Shown here in pieces: positions 37,920-49,556 of a stretch of 64,000 bases of DNA. How positions within the stretch are numbered: position 1 is the first letter of the stretch; every line of letters begins with the position of its first letter. The translations under genes were made by a program, and so were the position numbers. A model generated the notes under the pieces. The model searched no databases and was not told where the DNA came from. It saw only the letters and a program-made list of their open reading frames with translations. This DNA is from Arachis hypogaea (taxonomy: Eukaryota; Streptophyta; Magnoliopsida; Fabales; Fabaceae). Location: positions 116,910,449-116,974,448 of the forward strand of contig NC_092047.1 in the NCBI RefSeq assembly GCF_003086295.3, given 5' to 3'.

Positions 37920-39060
37920 TTATCATCAATATGGGTAATAGTATTCTTAAATTCATAAGAGAAAGTTGCAGAATCTGTGTAACAAACGAGAAGATAACTC
38001 GATTAATTTTTTTAAACAATAAAGATCTACAATCAAACAAAATACTTAACCAAATTCGATTAAGTATTCAAATTCTTACGTACACGTTCTTCATCTCTGT
38101 TGTTGCTTCTTCTTCTTCACTCTTGTCGCGTATGTTCTTCTCCTTCTCCATCATATTTTTCTTTCGTTATCATCATCGTCATCATCACCTCCTTCTCTTC
38201 CTCCTTTTTCATTTGAATTTGTTCTTCTTCTTCCTTTTCCTCCTCTTCCTCCTCCTCCTCATCGTCGTCGTCGTTGTTATCGCGTATTTTGTTTTCATTG
38301 TTGTTCTTTTATTGCTATTATTATTACTGTATTTTTTTCTTTTTCTCCTCTTATTTCTAGTGATTTTGCAGCAGAATATATTTTTTCTTTTTCTTTATTT
38401 AATTTGTTCTTATTTTTATTCTTATTAAGAGAATAAATATAAAAAGAATCATGAGAAGATAAAACAAGCTAAGAAGAAGATGAACAAAAAAAAAAGAAAA
38501 AAATGATAATGATGAAGAAGGAGGAAGAGGAGGAGGATTTTGCTTGTGCGTCGTAATTATTAACTAATTTCAGTGCATTCTGAGTTTAATTTCAGTGCAT
38601 TTTGGTCTGAACTTGTTTTAAACTAAGTTTGTTTGTGTCATCGTTAAGAATTTTCGGTGCATTCTGAATTTAAATAAGGCACACACAATTTAAAACTCTT
38701 CTTCCTCCTCTTTTTCATCTTCTAACTACTTCATCTTCTTTTTCATCTTTTTTTCTTTATCTTCTCTTTTTTATTTCATTTTCTCATAATTATTTTTATT
38801 TAAATACTTTTTTAAGAGAAGTAAAATCAAGAAAAATAGAAGAAAAAAATAAAATGCGTGACTGCAATAACATAAAAAAGAGAAAGAGAAGAAGAAACAA
38901 AAACAAAATATAACAACTTAACAACACCATTAGAAGAAAGAGAAAAAAACGCATGAAGATAGAAACCGTTTTTCATATTCTTTGAGTACAGCATGCAAAA
39001 TGTCATATTGTCATTGAAGTGGGCATTTTGATTGCGTTAGGAAAATACTTATGTATACAT
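37920..39060. repeat. Low-complexity repeat element with opposed pyrimidine/purine tracts
   Basis: TTC/TCC/TCA-rich blocks at about 38095-38420 are followed by GAA/GAGGA-rich blocks at 38450-38535. Another T/C-rich block (38695-38780) is followed by A/G-rich sequence (38820-38960). The layout is roughly inverted. Between them lie three diverged copies of AATTTCAGTGCATT(C/T)TG (near 38569, 38591 and 38651). A plus-strand open frame of 165 codons at 37931-38428 is almost only Leu, Phe, Ser and Val from the repeat and is not a believable gene. Confidence 0.5.
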
Positions 39061-39682
39061 ACTGTGTGCAATAAAAATGATTTTTTTTTGGTTAGATTTG
39101 AGCTAATTTAATTAAATTTAATTACCAAAGATACTTAAATATGTATCGGGATTGTTTTTTAAATTAACTAAGCAACTAAGCAAGCACAGCTGACTTATAT
39201 GTGTTTTATAATACTGATGACTCATGACTTGCATATATGTGGATGACTATGAGCTAGGAAACCTAAAATATGGGGAGAAATAATAATTTGCTCCAGGTTT
39301 TGAAGTATATAAACAAAATATAGCTTCTTAGGGACACGATCTAAGTCATCTAACGAACAATCCACGTACATAAGCTATAAAACTAGTTGCATGACATGAA
39401 AGTGTCTCAAGGAAATCAAACACAAGGGAAGATTAGCAAGCAAAGCATCATAATTTCTGTTCTTAATATAAAGTAAAATTTGGTTTAATATTAAGCTTAC
39501 GCAATTAGTTGTTGACTAGCTAGGGCTCCAATTTTCAAAATATGAACACCTTCTGCAATTATTATTGGCCCAAAATTAAATAGTTGAGGCTACGTAAACC
39601 TAAGGGAAGAAAATTAGCAAGCTAGCTAGCCAAAAAGAGCTGTTATATATAGAGAAAACTTATTCGAGTGTTATTAACTTAT

Positions 39683-39967
39683 TAAAAAAAGAGTGAACAT
39701 TTAACTTTATTTCTGACTATTATTTCGAAAGGATTACAAGGTTTTTAATAAAAAAAATATCTAATTAAGTCTTTGAACTTTATTTTTATGGGACTGATTA
39801 GCTCTTGTGCAAAAATAAAAAATAAAAAAAACACTGACACAGGAACTAATCAGTCCCATAAAAATAAAGCTCAGGAATCGGGTTGAATTTTTTTTTTTTT
39901 TGTTAAGGACCTCGTTGTATTTCGAGGTAATTGTCAGGGCGTTGAGTTTTTCTCTAAAAAGAATTTT
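39683..39967. mobile_element. Fold-back element, family shared with 60344-60590
   Basis: The left arm ends in TTTATTTTTATGGGACTGATTAG and is complementary to sequence around 39845-39875. The outer ends (TTTCGAAAGGATTACAAGG versus inverted CCTCGTTGTATTTCGAGGTAA) are also inverted copies. Terminal T and A runs border the centre. A diverged copy lies at 60344-60590. Non-coding. Confidence 0.6.
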
Positions 39968-41076
39968 TAGTATGTTTAATAAATTTTTAGTAATAAAAGT
40001 AAAGATATTAACAAAAAATTTATTTTTTAAAATTATAATTTAACATAATAAATAAATAAAATTCATACGAAATATTTAAATATTAAATTATTTTTATTTT
40101 TATTTTTTTAATATTTTCATTTACAAAAAACCTTTAAAAAAATTTAAAAAATTCATTTAAATAAGTTCATAGTAGGTTTAAAGTTCTTAAAATAAGAATA
40201 TATATTAAAAAACTAACAAAATTTATTATTTATAATAAAAATTTAAACAACAATATTTAAAAAGATAAATAAAAAATATATTTATTAAATTATTAGACTA
40301 CAAAATTAAATTAATAATTAAAAATATTAATAAAAAATAATAAATTTTATTAATTTTTTATTTTTTTCCTCCTGAAATACATTATGTTATGATCTCACAT
40401 ATATATATATAGAATTGGAAATATCCGTACATGCAAGGTTAATTAAATATTATTGTCTAACTTATGGCTAATTTTTTTAGTTATGGAAGTTTAAAATGTG
40501 TTATACTCAATTATAAAAAAAATGATGTATTTTTAATGGAAGTTCAGTTTTGTTTTTGGAAACAAAACTTAAGGTTAGATTTAGGATAATAGAAAAATCT
40601 GAACCTTAGATTTGTGTGGACTGAAAATTTTTTTTAAGGAATAAGTAAATTGGTGGGTTAATTTTGTGAAAAAAAAATTATAAACCATAAATCTAAAGTA
40701 TAAAAAAAAATTTAAAATTCACAAAACTGTGCCACAATTTTATGATCATCTATACAAAAAAAACACACAAATCCTCCACATTATTTAAAAACACCGCCGC
40801 AATTTCAATAATAAAAATAAAAAGTGTCCGACTTATACCGTGGAATTGGCATAGTTGAAAGAGACTGCTCTTCTGTTTTTTCCACTTAATCTAAGGAATT
40901 GCATAAGTACTTGTACTAGAATTAGAATAAAATAAATTCATAAGATGATGATGAAATTTACATTGATAAACTTTTACTTTATGATAAAGAAATATTAAAT
41001 TACCATCGTTTCAACTTTAAATGAATAGAATAGTAAGATAAAAACAAAAGATTTTTTTCTTAAATAAAATAAAACA
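39968..41076. other. AT-rich intergenic DNA
   Basis: Extremely A/T-rich from about 39970 to 40340, and no gene seen throughout. Confidence 0.5.
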
Positions 41077-41085
41077 TTAATTAAT

Positions 41086-41180
41086 TCCCCCAAATAAGAT
41101 TTTTGAGTTTTATTTTTTAGAATATGATTTTTTTTGGTAATTTTGACAAGTTTGTCGTACCTCCGGCGAATTCTATATAA
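41086..41180 (+). repeat. Left terminal inverted repeat of the MULE
   Basis: Complementary, with mismatches, to about 44370-44455. It includes GTTTTATTTTTTAGAATATG and TTTGTCGTACCTCCGGCGAA. Exact length would need alignment. Confidence 0.65.
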
Positions 41181-41841
41181 ACTTTTCGTGGGGCCATTTT
41201 TATTTGTCTCTTTCTTTCTCAATTTCTACTCTAAATTTATTTTGTTCCTCTTTTCTATCTTTTAACGTCCGTAAACTTCATTATCCACGACATTCTCAGT
41301 TTTAGGTCAGTAAATAATATGTTAGTTAGAGTTATTTTTTTCAAGTTAGTTAGAGTTACTATTTACATATTAGTTAAAGTTACTAATTAGAGGTTGCATG
41401 TTAGTTAGAGTTACTATTTATTGTTAACTGTTTACATGTTAGTTAGATTTTTTATGTTATTATTTTCAAATATAGTTTGTTTATTGTTTATAACATGTTA
41501 ATTAGTATAAGTTATTAGTCAATTCTTAGTTAGTTTATTCAGAATAATTAGTTTAAGTTGTGAATTATAAGATAATTAGTAGAATAATTAATTAGGTTAA
41601 GTTAGATTAGAAAGAAACATGATTAGTAAAATTTAGGGTTTAGTTAGTTATTGATTAGGGTTGTTTAGGGTGTTAGTTGACGGCCGCATGTAGTTGGGTT
41701 AAATTTAAATTAGTAAGTTTATAAACTGATTAAGAACTAAAGTAAATAATTATAGATTTAAATATGTTTTTTAAGAATTTAGTTAATGTAAAAGGAACTG
41801 AGTTCAGTATATGTAATTTAGTTTTACTAGAGTGTGGTTAG

Positions 41842-43639
41842 ATGGAGCAGCAGTTATTGGGCTACGAGGATACGCTGTACATATTGGATCGGACTGAGCA
41901 CATTGCTGGCAGATTTGATCGAGTGGTACAATTTGTTCATTATTGTTTATTTTATTGTAATTAATAAACAGTGAACTTGTTATTTTATGTGTTCACCGTC
42001 TTTTTTTTATCTTTTTTTTCGTTTGGTAGGCACCTCGGATCTTGCGCACCAGGCGGAATTTGTGACACAGCCGCTGGAGCAGATTAGGCCATATCTCAGA
42101 CGAGGTGGGTTTGAGTATATGGCCTGTATAGTTGAGTTCGAGCACGACTTGCCACTTGCCTCGACGTTGATAGAGAGGTGGAGGCCTGAGCCCCACACAT
42201 TTCAATTATCATGCAGGAAGATGACAATCACCCTGCAGGACGTGGCCTATCAGCTGGAACTCAAGATCGACAGTGATCCTGTGAGTGGATGCATATGTGG
42301 TTGGGAGCAGCAACATCAGGGACGGACCATTGAGGAGTTACATCAGCAGCTTCTGGGTGCTATTTCCGGCCCAGATGACAGACAGTCACAGATCAGGTGG
42401 ACTGTGAAGCTCACTTGGTTCCACAACACAGTATGCGGAGAGCTGGAGCAGGACGCCACAGTGGAGCGCCTGTTGAGGTATACGAGACGGTACATCATGA
42501 AGTTGATAGGGGGTATCCTATTCCCAGATGCATCTGACTCTCGGGTGCACATCAGGTGGCTCCCCCTATTAGAGGACCTTGAGATGTGTGGCGGGTTATC
42601 GTGGGGCTTGACTGTGCTGGCATGGCTGTACTGCCAGATGTGCTGTGCCACGGAGCATCGTCAGTGCAATTTGGGTGGGTGCATCAACTTGCTGCTGTCT
42701 TGGGCCTATCATCATATTCCGCTGCTACGGCCCGATGGCTTTGATACTTGTCGGTTTTTGCTAGTCGAGAGGTATTATTTGTTTTTGTAAAAACCCTTCG
42801 TTAAATTATTAATTAGTTAATGAAATTGAGCGATAATGTGGAATTGTGGTTGGCATTGTAGGTGGGTTCATTACCTCCCGGACAATGCCAAAGGCGAAGG
42901 CAGGCTTAGGAATTATATAAGTACCCTGAACGGGATTGGGATGCTGAATGTAAGTGATAAATATTTAAGTATTACAAATTTATTTTAATTAAATACCTAT
43001 TGCATTTGAAATTTGAATTCCATCATTAATTTGCGTTTTGTGAACAGGTTGAGTAGACACCGTATGCTGATCTACAGCTGATTGGCCTAGTTCCACTGAT
43101 GATAGCTGAGGCTGAAGCCTCGGCGGCGGTTGTCTGCCCGCTGCTTTGCTTTGCTATTGTAGAGTGGCATCAAGTGGATAGGGTGGTACATCAGTTCGGT
43201 AGCCTACAGCACATTCTAACCAAACCATTGAACATTGACAAGATGCACAAGTTGAATGGTTGGTTCGGGCGAGACGAGTGGTTCCTGCAGCTGCTTGGTG
43301 GCTGGCATGAGTTGTGGAATGCTCGGGCTGACCATCGTCTACATATACACCATCATATAGACCTGCGTCCTTCCCTTCCATATATGGTATCTGCAGTAGG
43401 CGCACACGGAGTTGTTCGGTCAGGATGACCAGCACCTAGTGGCAGCTGGGGTTGTGCCATAGGACCTGCCCATTCACTATCCAGTTGCTCCAGATCTACA
43501 TTAGTCGGATGATGGTCATCTTTCAGAGCTACGACCAGTCGTTGTAGGAGGGAGAGGTAGGGGGCGGGGGAGAGCTAGAGGGAGAGGTAGACGCGGTGCA
43601 GGCCGAGGGAGGCAGGACGGTGACGAACTTCAATATTAG
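41842..43639 (+). pseudogene. Plant mobile domain (PMD, MAIN/PP7-long-form-like) gene, degraded
   Basis: Proposed exons are 41842-41925, 42030 to about 42776, about 42862-42950, and 43048 on to a final TAG at 43637. The start reads MEQQLLGYEDTLYILDRTEH, then APRILRTRR. The core has the PMD marks YLRRGGFEYMACI, LASTLIERWRPEPHTFQL, MTITLQDVAYQLEL and the WLPLLEDL region. The tail is RG-rich (VGGRGRGRGRARGRGRR). Lesions are a frameshift just after RTRR (about 42055), TAG at 43054-43056 where Trp is expected, another frame change near 43385, and TAGs near 43398, 43460 and 43500 in the tail frame. PMD proteins include MAIN/MAIL of Arabidopsis, linked to silencing and meristem maintenance, and many transposon-borne copies in Mutator and gypsy elements. 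The location inside a MULE favours a transposon-borne copy. Confidence 0.82.
43533..43620 (+). other. G-rich tract encoding the RG tail, potential G-quadruplex
   Basis: Closely spaced G-runs (GGGAGAGGTAGGGGGCGGGG and following) lie on the plus strand where the PMD pseudogene encodes its Arg-Gly tail. The pattern allows a four-run quadruplex; formation is inference. Confidence 0.5.
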
Positions 43640-44182
43640 ACCCCTCTTGACTATCTTTAGGTGGCATATTTAGATCTACTATCGTCCTTCTGATAGTTCG
43701 TCTAACAGTTCCACTCAACGGACTATCATCGACAGTTTCTGCAGATGATCCTCGGCCACCCAATTGAACGAGGAACACGAATAATTCCAACAAATGAACA
43801 TTTGTCCATCGATTGTATCACGATCTTATAAGCTGTACGTACTTGTTGTCACGTAAACGATACCTAATTCAAACAACAGAAATATTTCTCATAATCATGG
43901 TCTAATAAATATACTAGCAAGATACAAGACAACTGTAATGTACCTTTTATAAAACAAACTGCCATCTACTTCGGTCGAATATCTGTAGTAAGTTTTATTC
44001 ACCATTTTTGCCTCTTGCTGTCCAACGGAATGCAATATCAGATTCTTCAACGCTGTTAGACTGTTGACTTCAGATGTCATATAGGTAATTATCGGTTGTC
44101 CCGATCTAAAAATGATAGAACCTTTTTCATCATACACTATTTCACTATCGTAATGAATAGATAACAATGGATTTCTTGACAT
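43633..44182 (-). pseudogene. MULE transposase N-terminal fragment
   Basis: The minus-strand start at 44182 gives MSRNPLLSIHYDSEIVYDEK, then ITYMTSEVNSLTALKNLIL and RYSTEVDGSLFYK. After a short intron (GT at 43943, AG at 43864) the frame resumes as RYRLRDNKYVQLIRS. A TGA at 43820-43818 stands where the family has Trp, and YNRWTNVHLLELFVFLV and VRRTIRRTIVDLNMPP follow. This is the N-terminal, pre-catalytic part of plant Mutator-like transposases. Similarity stops at about 43635, where it abuts the tail of the oppositely oriented PMD pseudogene. The DDE, zinc knuckle and SWIM regions are lost. Confidence 0.75.
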
Positions 44183-44369
44183 TGTATAAAAAAAATGTTA
44201 ACAATGAGAACGAAAGTGGACAATGACATTGTGGTTCTCTGCTCCGCTCTCCAAAAAACATGCTTTTATTTTGGAAACTCAACATAGAGTTTGCTGGGAG
44301 TACGACGAACTCTATATAAATTATAGAATTCGCCAAGAATATAGTGAACTTCATAAATTATATAAAATT

Positions 44370-44455
44370 TGTCGGTGGTACGACGAATTTGCCTTTAATA
44401 CAAAAAAAAAAAATCATATTTTAAAAAATAAAGTTAAAATATATTGTTTTGGAAA
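44370..44455 (-). repeat. Right terminal inverted repeat of the MULE
   Basis: Inverted copy of the left end, with a poly-A run at 44402-44413 matching the poly-T of the left end. Inside it, CGTCGTAC-type motifs are repeated and form small palindromes. Confidence 0.6.
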
Positions 44456-44464
44456 TTAATTATT

Positions 44465-45700
44465 TTTTTATTTTATATTAAAAAATTCAAAAAACAAAAG
44501 TATATCATTATCTTAATAGAGAGAACTTGACCTTTTACTATATTTATTCAACCATTTAACAAACACTATAAAGTAAGTGATTTTTCAAAGTAAATTCGGG
44601 TCATACATACGCACGCAAGCTTTACCGCAGCAGAAATAATAACATTATCCAACCTCGCGAGTATTCATTCTGTCGTCCTTATTCAATTAAAGTCAGTAAT
44701 TTCTGTAATTTCTGTTCTTACCCGCTCTAATATATATATATATTATTCTTAAATTTTAATTATTAAATTTTAATAATTATAGGAATGAATAAAAATAGGA
44801 CGAATACCTACAAAAATGAATTTAGGAGTTCAATTTTTTAATTTTTGCGAAAAAAACGAAGGGAACTCTAGGTGGATTATTATAATTCTACTTAACAGTA
44901 TTTTATTTTATTTTTGTAATACTAAAATAAAAAGCATTTTAGTATACTTAAATTTGTCTACTTCTTTTATTTTTATGTACTATAGTATTGACCGTTGGTA
45001 TCGGAGATGCATATATATATATATAAAATGCTGTAAAACCCACATGCATGATTGATGAACATATATGCTTCAAAAAGGGGACGCTTGTTATTTTTCTTTT
45101 TTGACTATGTCGCTATTTCGGCTGTTAGATTTGATAGTGGCTTAAAAATGTGTTACAATTTAAGTATTCAGGTAGTCAAAGATGATAAAAACTCTTTTAG
45201 GAAAAGTAGGTATTCGAGGGACTACAGCTAAAATAAAATTAATAAATATGCATGTGTATGGTTCAGAACGGCATCTCTTGTATGTGGTTCTATATTCTAA
45301 AAAGGATTATATATAATAAACATGGTAAAATTAAAGGGCGGTGATTGATTGACAATTGCACTTATAACTGAGATTCGCTTCAAGAATTTTATGTAACCAT
45401 GTTTAGTCTCAACTATTCTTAGTCTCCTAAGAAATTGAAAAGAAAAATACTAGTTTGAAGTATTACGCACATTATTGTATATATAGGTAAAATAGTAAAT
45501 AATCAAGGTGAGTTCATCATGTCGTGAGTTACTTGAACCCTTCTTATTATATGGTAAAAGAAATAATCATCAAGTTAATAAATATACATCACATGCATGC
45601 ATGTTCATAGAAGAAATTAAAAACCTTGTAGTTTGCATATTCATAACCGCAAATTAAAAATACGTGACCATAAATCATACTATGTGTATATATCCCTCTT
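44465..45700. other. Intergenic DNA, distal upstream of the MYB gene
   Basis: No gene seen. AT-rich. Confidence 0.5.
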
Positions 45701-45723
45701 CCACAAAGAAAAGAAAAGAAAGA

Positions 45724-45729
45724 CACGTG
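45724..45729 (+). promoter_or_regulatory. G-box / ABRE core CACGTG upstream of MYB
   Basis: CACGTG about 600 bp upstream of the MYB start codon. This is the binding core for bZIP (ABF-type) and bHLH factors. Together with the TACGTGGC at 45801 it would fit ABA or osmotic-stress control, as known for SG11 MYBs. Confidence 0.4.
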
Positions 45730-45800
45730 AAATTAATAACGCCGTGGTGTATGTGTAAGTGTAAGATAGAAGAAGAAAGAAGGAAAATTGGGGGAGGGGG

Positions 45801-45808
45801 TACGTGGC
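45801..45808 (+). promoter_or_regulatory. ABRE-like element TACGTGGC upstream of MYB
   Basis: Matches the strong ABRE form (ACGTGGC) about 515 bp upstream of the MYB ATG. Function is inferred from sequence only. Confidence 0.45.
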
Positions 45809-46188
45809 ATGGGGATGCTGAACAGCTAATATGAATCCAGATAGAAAGCAGGGTAAGGGTCACACTCACACTCCTTCGGAAAATGATGGCTTGACTCATA
45901 ATAATATGAAGTATTATATTTAAATGAATGAAAGAAAAATCTCAAATAATGATAGATATGAGTGAACGCAGCACCAAATAAATAAAGTGATTGATGCAAA
46001 ATTTATTACTGCTATTATTTTTCTTCAGTATTACACAAGAGAGTGAATATATGCTAGTCACGTATATACACGTATACTGTATTCATACGTACCTAATAAA
46101 TAATGATGAGAAAAGAGGGGACACGTATGGAAATTGGTAACAGAGGACGGTACCAAATCCGTTTGACTTTGCCTTTTGTTCCTCTCCT

Positions 46189-46196
46189 ATTTATAC
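46189..46196 (+). promoter_or_regulatory. TATA box of the MYB gene
   Basis: TATTTATA lies 125 bp before the start codon, leaving a leader of about 95 bp. Confidence 0.65.
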
Positions 46197-46320
46197 ACCA
46201 AGCAACTACGTTCCATTTCGATCGATCGGGATCTCATCTTCCTCACGTCTCCAAACATTATATTAACTTATGCTCCTTCTTTATTTAATTTTTTCATCCA
46301 ACAACATAACTAATTAAGCC

Positions 46321-47434
46321 ATGGGAAGAACACCTTGCTGTGAGAAGAATGGGCTGAAGAAGGGGCCATGGACGCCAGAGGAGGATCAGAAGCTCGTTGA
46401 TTACATTCACAAACATGGCTACGGCAATTGGAGAACGCTCCCTAAGAATGCCGGTATGTATATATACTTGCACACTTTGTTAAATCTGTTTTTTAATTTG
46501 TTGACTTATACATATATAGGGTTGCAAAGATGCGGAAAGAGTTGCCGTCTGCGGTGGACAAACTATCTCCGGCCAGATATAAAGCGCGGTCGATTCTCCT
46601 TGGAAGAGGAGGAGACCATAATACACCTTCACAGCATTCTTGGAAACAAGTGAGTAATAACTGGCTAGTAAAAATTGTGCATGAAAATTTAGTCAAATAA
46701 ATTAAATCACGATTTAAAAATTAGAATTTAAAATTTAGTGGTGATGCAGGTGGTCTGCAATAGCGTCGCGGCTGCCAGGGAGGACAGACAACGAAATAAA
46801 GAATTATTGGAATACACACATTAGGAAGAGGCTACTGAGGATGGGAATCGATCCTGTGACACACAGTCCACGCCTAGACCTTCTTGATCTCTCATCTCTC
46901 TTTGGTTCATCAATATCACACATCAACAATAACATGCAACACCATCTTAACCCTGAGCTTCTCAAATTGGCCACGTCACTCTTCTCTCATACTAATTCTC
47001 TTGACAACAGCCACAACCAAATCATCAGTAGTGATGTTTCCTTGTCTTTCCCTCAAGCAAACTTTCTAGAATCCAATAATAATGTGGACTCAGCATACCC
47101 ATCAAATCTAATGAATACTAGTGATTATTGGCACGCCGATAATAATAATATTGGAATTGCTTCAACTTCTAGCCCTTGTTATGTGACTGACCAATTACCA
47201 ACAAGTTATTATTATAACAATAATAGTAACAACTACTACTGTCATCATGCAAGTCTTGTGGACCCACCTATGTCTGAAACGTCAACCTTCCATTCCAATA
47301 ATAGCAGCAGTAATACTTATGTCAATGGAAACAACAGTAGCACCGAGGATGAGAGAGAAAGCTATGTCAGCACCAATAACAGCGTCTTGAGATTTGAAAT
47401 CCCAGATATGTTGGATGTCAATGCATTCGTGTAA
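46321..47434 (+). CDS. R2R3-MYB transcription factor, subgroup 11 (MYB102/MYB41-like)
   Basis: Three exons, 46321-46453, 46520-46649 and 46750-47434, encode 315 aa, with the two short introns at the conserved R2R3-MYB positions. R2 spans about residues 14-64 with W17, W37 and W57. R3 spans about 67-116 with F70 in the first aromatic position, W89 and W108. The N terminus is [18 protein letters not shown]. The sequence after R3, [20 protein letters not shown], and later [12 protein letters not shown], matches Arabidopsis MYB102, MYB41, MYB74 and MYB49 (subgroup 11). The C-terminal half is rich in Asn, Ser and Tyr and ends with an acidic segment ([13 protein letters not shown]), a likely activation domain. 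It acts in the nucleus. Subgroup members respond to ABA, osmotic stress and wounding, and control cuticle and suberin genes; the function here is inferred. No lesions are seen. Confidence 0.95.
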
Positions 47435-49439
47435 TCAAGTATCCACCAAAAAATATAGCTTGATTGTTATAATTGTTTTTTGCATAACTGTGGATCAACG
47501 GTACGGTGTTGATAGCCTGTAAAATATTTTCTTCATGGATATTTAATGCTACTCATCATAGTTTATTTAGTCTTGTAAATTGAGCAAGCTTCCTTGTTTT
47601 ACTCCAATTATTTACAAGTTCTATTATTGTGATGCACTGTGCATGTCTGTTTCCTTCCTTAGATACGCAAAGTCGCTACACATACATATTCATTGTATTA
47701 CTTAAACAAATCAATAAACCAAAAACCAGTCAAATCACTAGAGGGGAAGACTTAAAATAAAGTATGAAGAATATGATTGGTGAGTACTTAATACTGGTCA
47801 ATTTTTAAAAATTATGTATTCAAAATAAGATAATTTGAATAACAAATATAAAACCAAATTTAATAAACATTTTGGAGTTCCGCTATCATTTTCATTTTCT
47901 GAAACTTTCTCAAAAAAATAAAAATAAAAATTATGATAACATTTTGAGTGGTAATGTCGTGAGGTGCATGGTGGGGAGTTATAAACAAAACACTCATACT
48001 ATGCTACAAAGTACAAACATCAAAACTTACCTAAGTACCTATATTAGAATATAAAACATATATTAAAAAAATTTAATTTTAATATATTATTACCATAAAA
48101 TAATTATATATATATACATATTTAATTTTGTAATATCATATTAATAAAAATATTTTTTTATATTTATTACATAATTAATAATTTAAAAAATAGATATAAA
48201 TGAATAATTATATAAAATATTTTATGTTATCAGTATATCAAAAAATTATTCAAAATATCTATTGTAGATAATAACTATTTTGATAACTATTTTTTATATA
48301 CATATAGTTAATTTTTTCAAAAAAAAATAAAAAATAGCATTTTGAATAGAAGTTAACATAAAGATACATGTCAGTAGAATGTTCTTCCTTTTTTTTTATT
48401 TATCTTGTTCTTTCACCTATTTTATTTTATTTATATATTATTCTATTTATTTCTACCATTTTTACTCCATATATAATTTATAATTTACAATAATAATTTG
48501 ACAAACTAAAATGTGTCATTAGATATTTTTTCATTATAATTAAAACAAAATTTTTTCTTTCCAAAATTAATAAATTATTCCCTTTCTCATTTTTCTTATT
48601 TATCTTTCTTTCTCTTTTCTTTCGTTCTCTATTTTTCTCTACTTTTTTACTCTAAAAAAAATAAAATTGATAAGATAATATAATTTAAATTAAAAATATT
48701 ATTATATACATATTTTTTATTTAATTTTAAATGTTTGCTGCTTATCTTTCTAATTTATATTTTTACTTCTCTTTTTTTAAATATTTATTATATATAATTT
48801 GGAGAAAATACTGATGTTGTGATTGAACGTTAGAATCAAGATTTAATTGTTTTAAAAAAATTAATTTAGAGTTAATTTTATAACTATCAATATAAATTTT
48901 TTTATGCTAATATCTAATTATATTTTTATATACATAGAGAAAAAATATTATTTTTAAATAGCAAACATAAATATTAATTATTTTTATTTGTGCAACAAAC
49001 TTAACACCTAATCAAATATAGAAGTATGTACATTAAATTCTTTTAAATTTTAGATAATAAATATTAAAATTAATTATTAGTAAAAAAAATTAAACTCTTT
49101 CACATAAAAATAATAACTAAAAATATTATTATTTGATTTTTTATCTACAGAGACTCAAGTCTTCTTAACCGATGAGAATTTTATCTCCTACGATCTTTTT
49201 GTAAAAATAATTTAATTTTATAAATATTTTGTGTCATAATCTATAATATCATAATAAAACTGATATAATTTTAAAAGATTTATATTCTTGTAATGTTATT
49301 ACGAATAAAAATACTACTACTTAATAATGAAACAACAACAGTGGAATAATTTAGGTTTCTAAAATATTTATGGTCAGAACTCAGCAATTAGTATAGCATG
49401 CGAAAAATGATTCATTATTAAATGGTGAAAATTCAAGTG

Positions 49440-49556
49440 TGCAGTTAATTTAATGTGAAATTACTAATTAAAAATTGTTAAATAATTTAATAGATAAAAT
49501 ATCTATTAAATTATTTAACAATTTTTAATTAGTAATTTCACATTAAATTAACTGCA
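49440..49556. mobile_element. Snapback element: perfect 57-bp inverted repeat with 3-nt loop
   Basis: 49440-49496 and 49500-49556 are exact inverted complements around the loop AAA. The outer ends, TGCAGTTAATTTAATGTGAA, are of a kind I recall as a common legume MITE end. Similarity weakens but continues a few bases outward (AAGTG/CACTT). A transcript would form a near-perfect hairpin. Confidence 0.85.

Larger units (their letters stand above)
41086..44455. mobile_element. Mutator-like element (MULE) with PMD gene and truncated transposase
   Basis: The left end (41086 to about 41180) and right end (about 44370-44455) align as inverted copies. Both read inward as a C/A-rich end, then TTTTATTTTTTAGAATATGATTTTTTTT-like sequence, then TTCGTCGTACC(T/A)CCGGCGAATT-like sequence. 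Further copies of the CGTCGTAC/GAATT motif occur inside the right end (44295-44395). Flanks are TTAATTAAT (41077-41085) and TTAATTATT (44456-44464), an 8-of-9 match consistent with the 9-bp target duplication of Mutator elements, although this site is AT-rich and partly palindromic. Inside are a plant-mobile-domain gene (+) and a MULE transposase N-terminal fragment (-) converging at about 43635. The catalytic DDE and SWIM regions are absent, so it cannot move by itself. Confidence 0.75.

Noticed and set aside
37931..38428. 165-codon open frame on the plus strand
   Set aside because: The composition is almost entirely Leu/Phe/Ser/Val from TTC/CTC repeats. It has no domain and sits in a low-complexity element.
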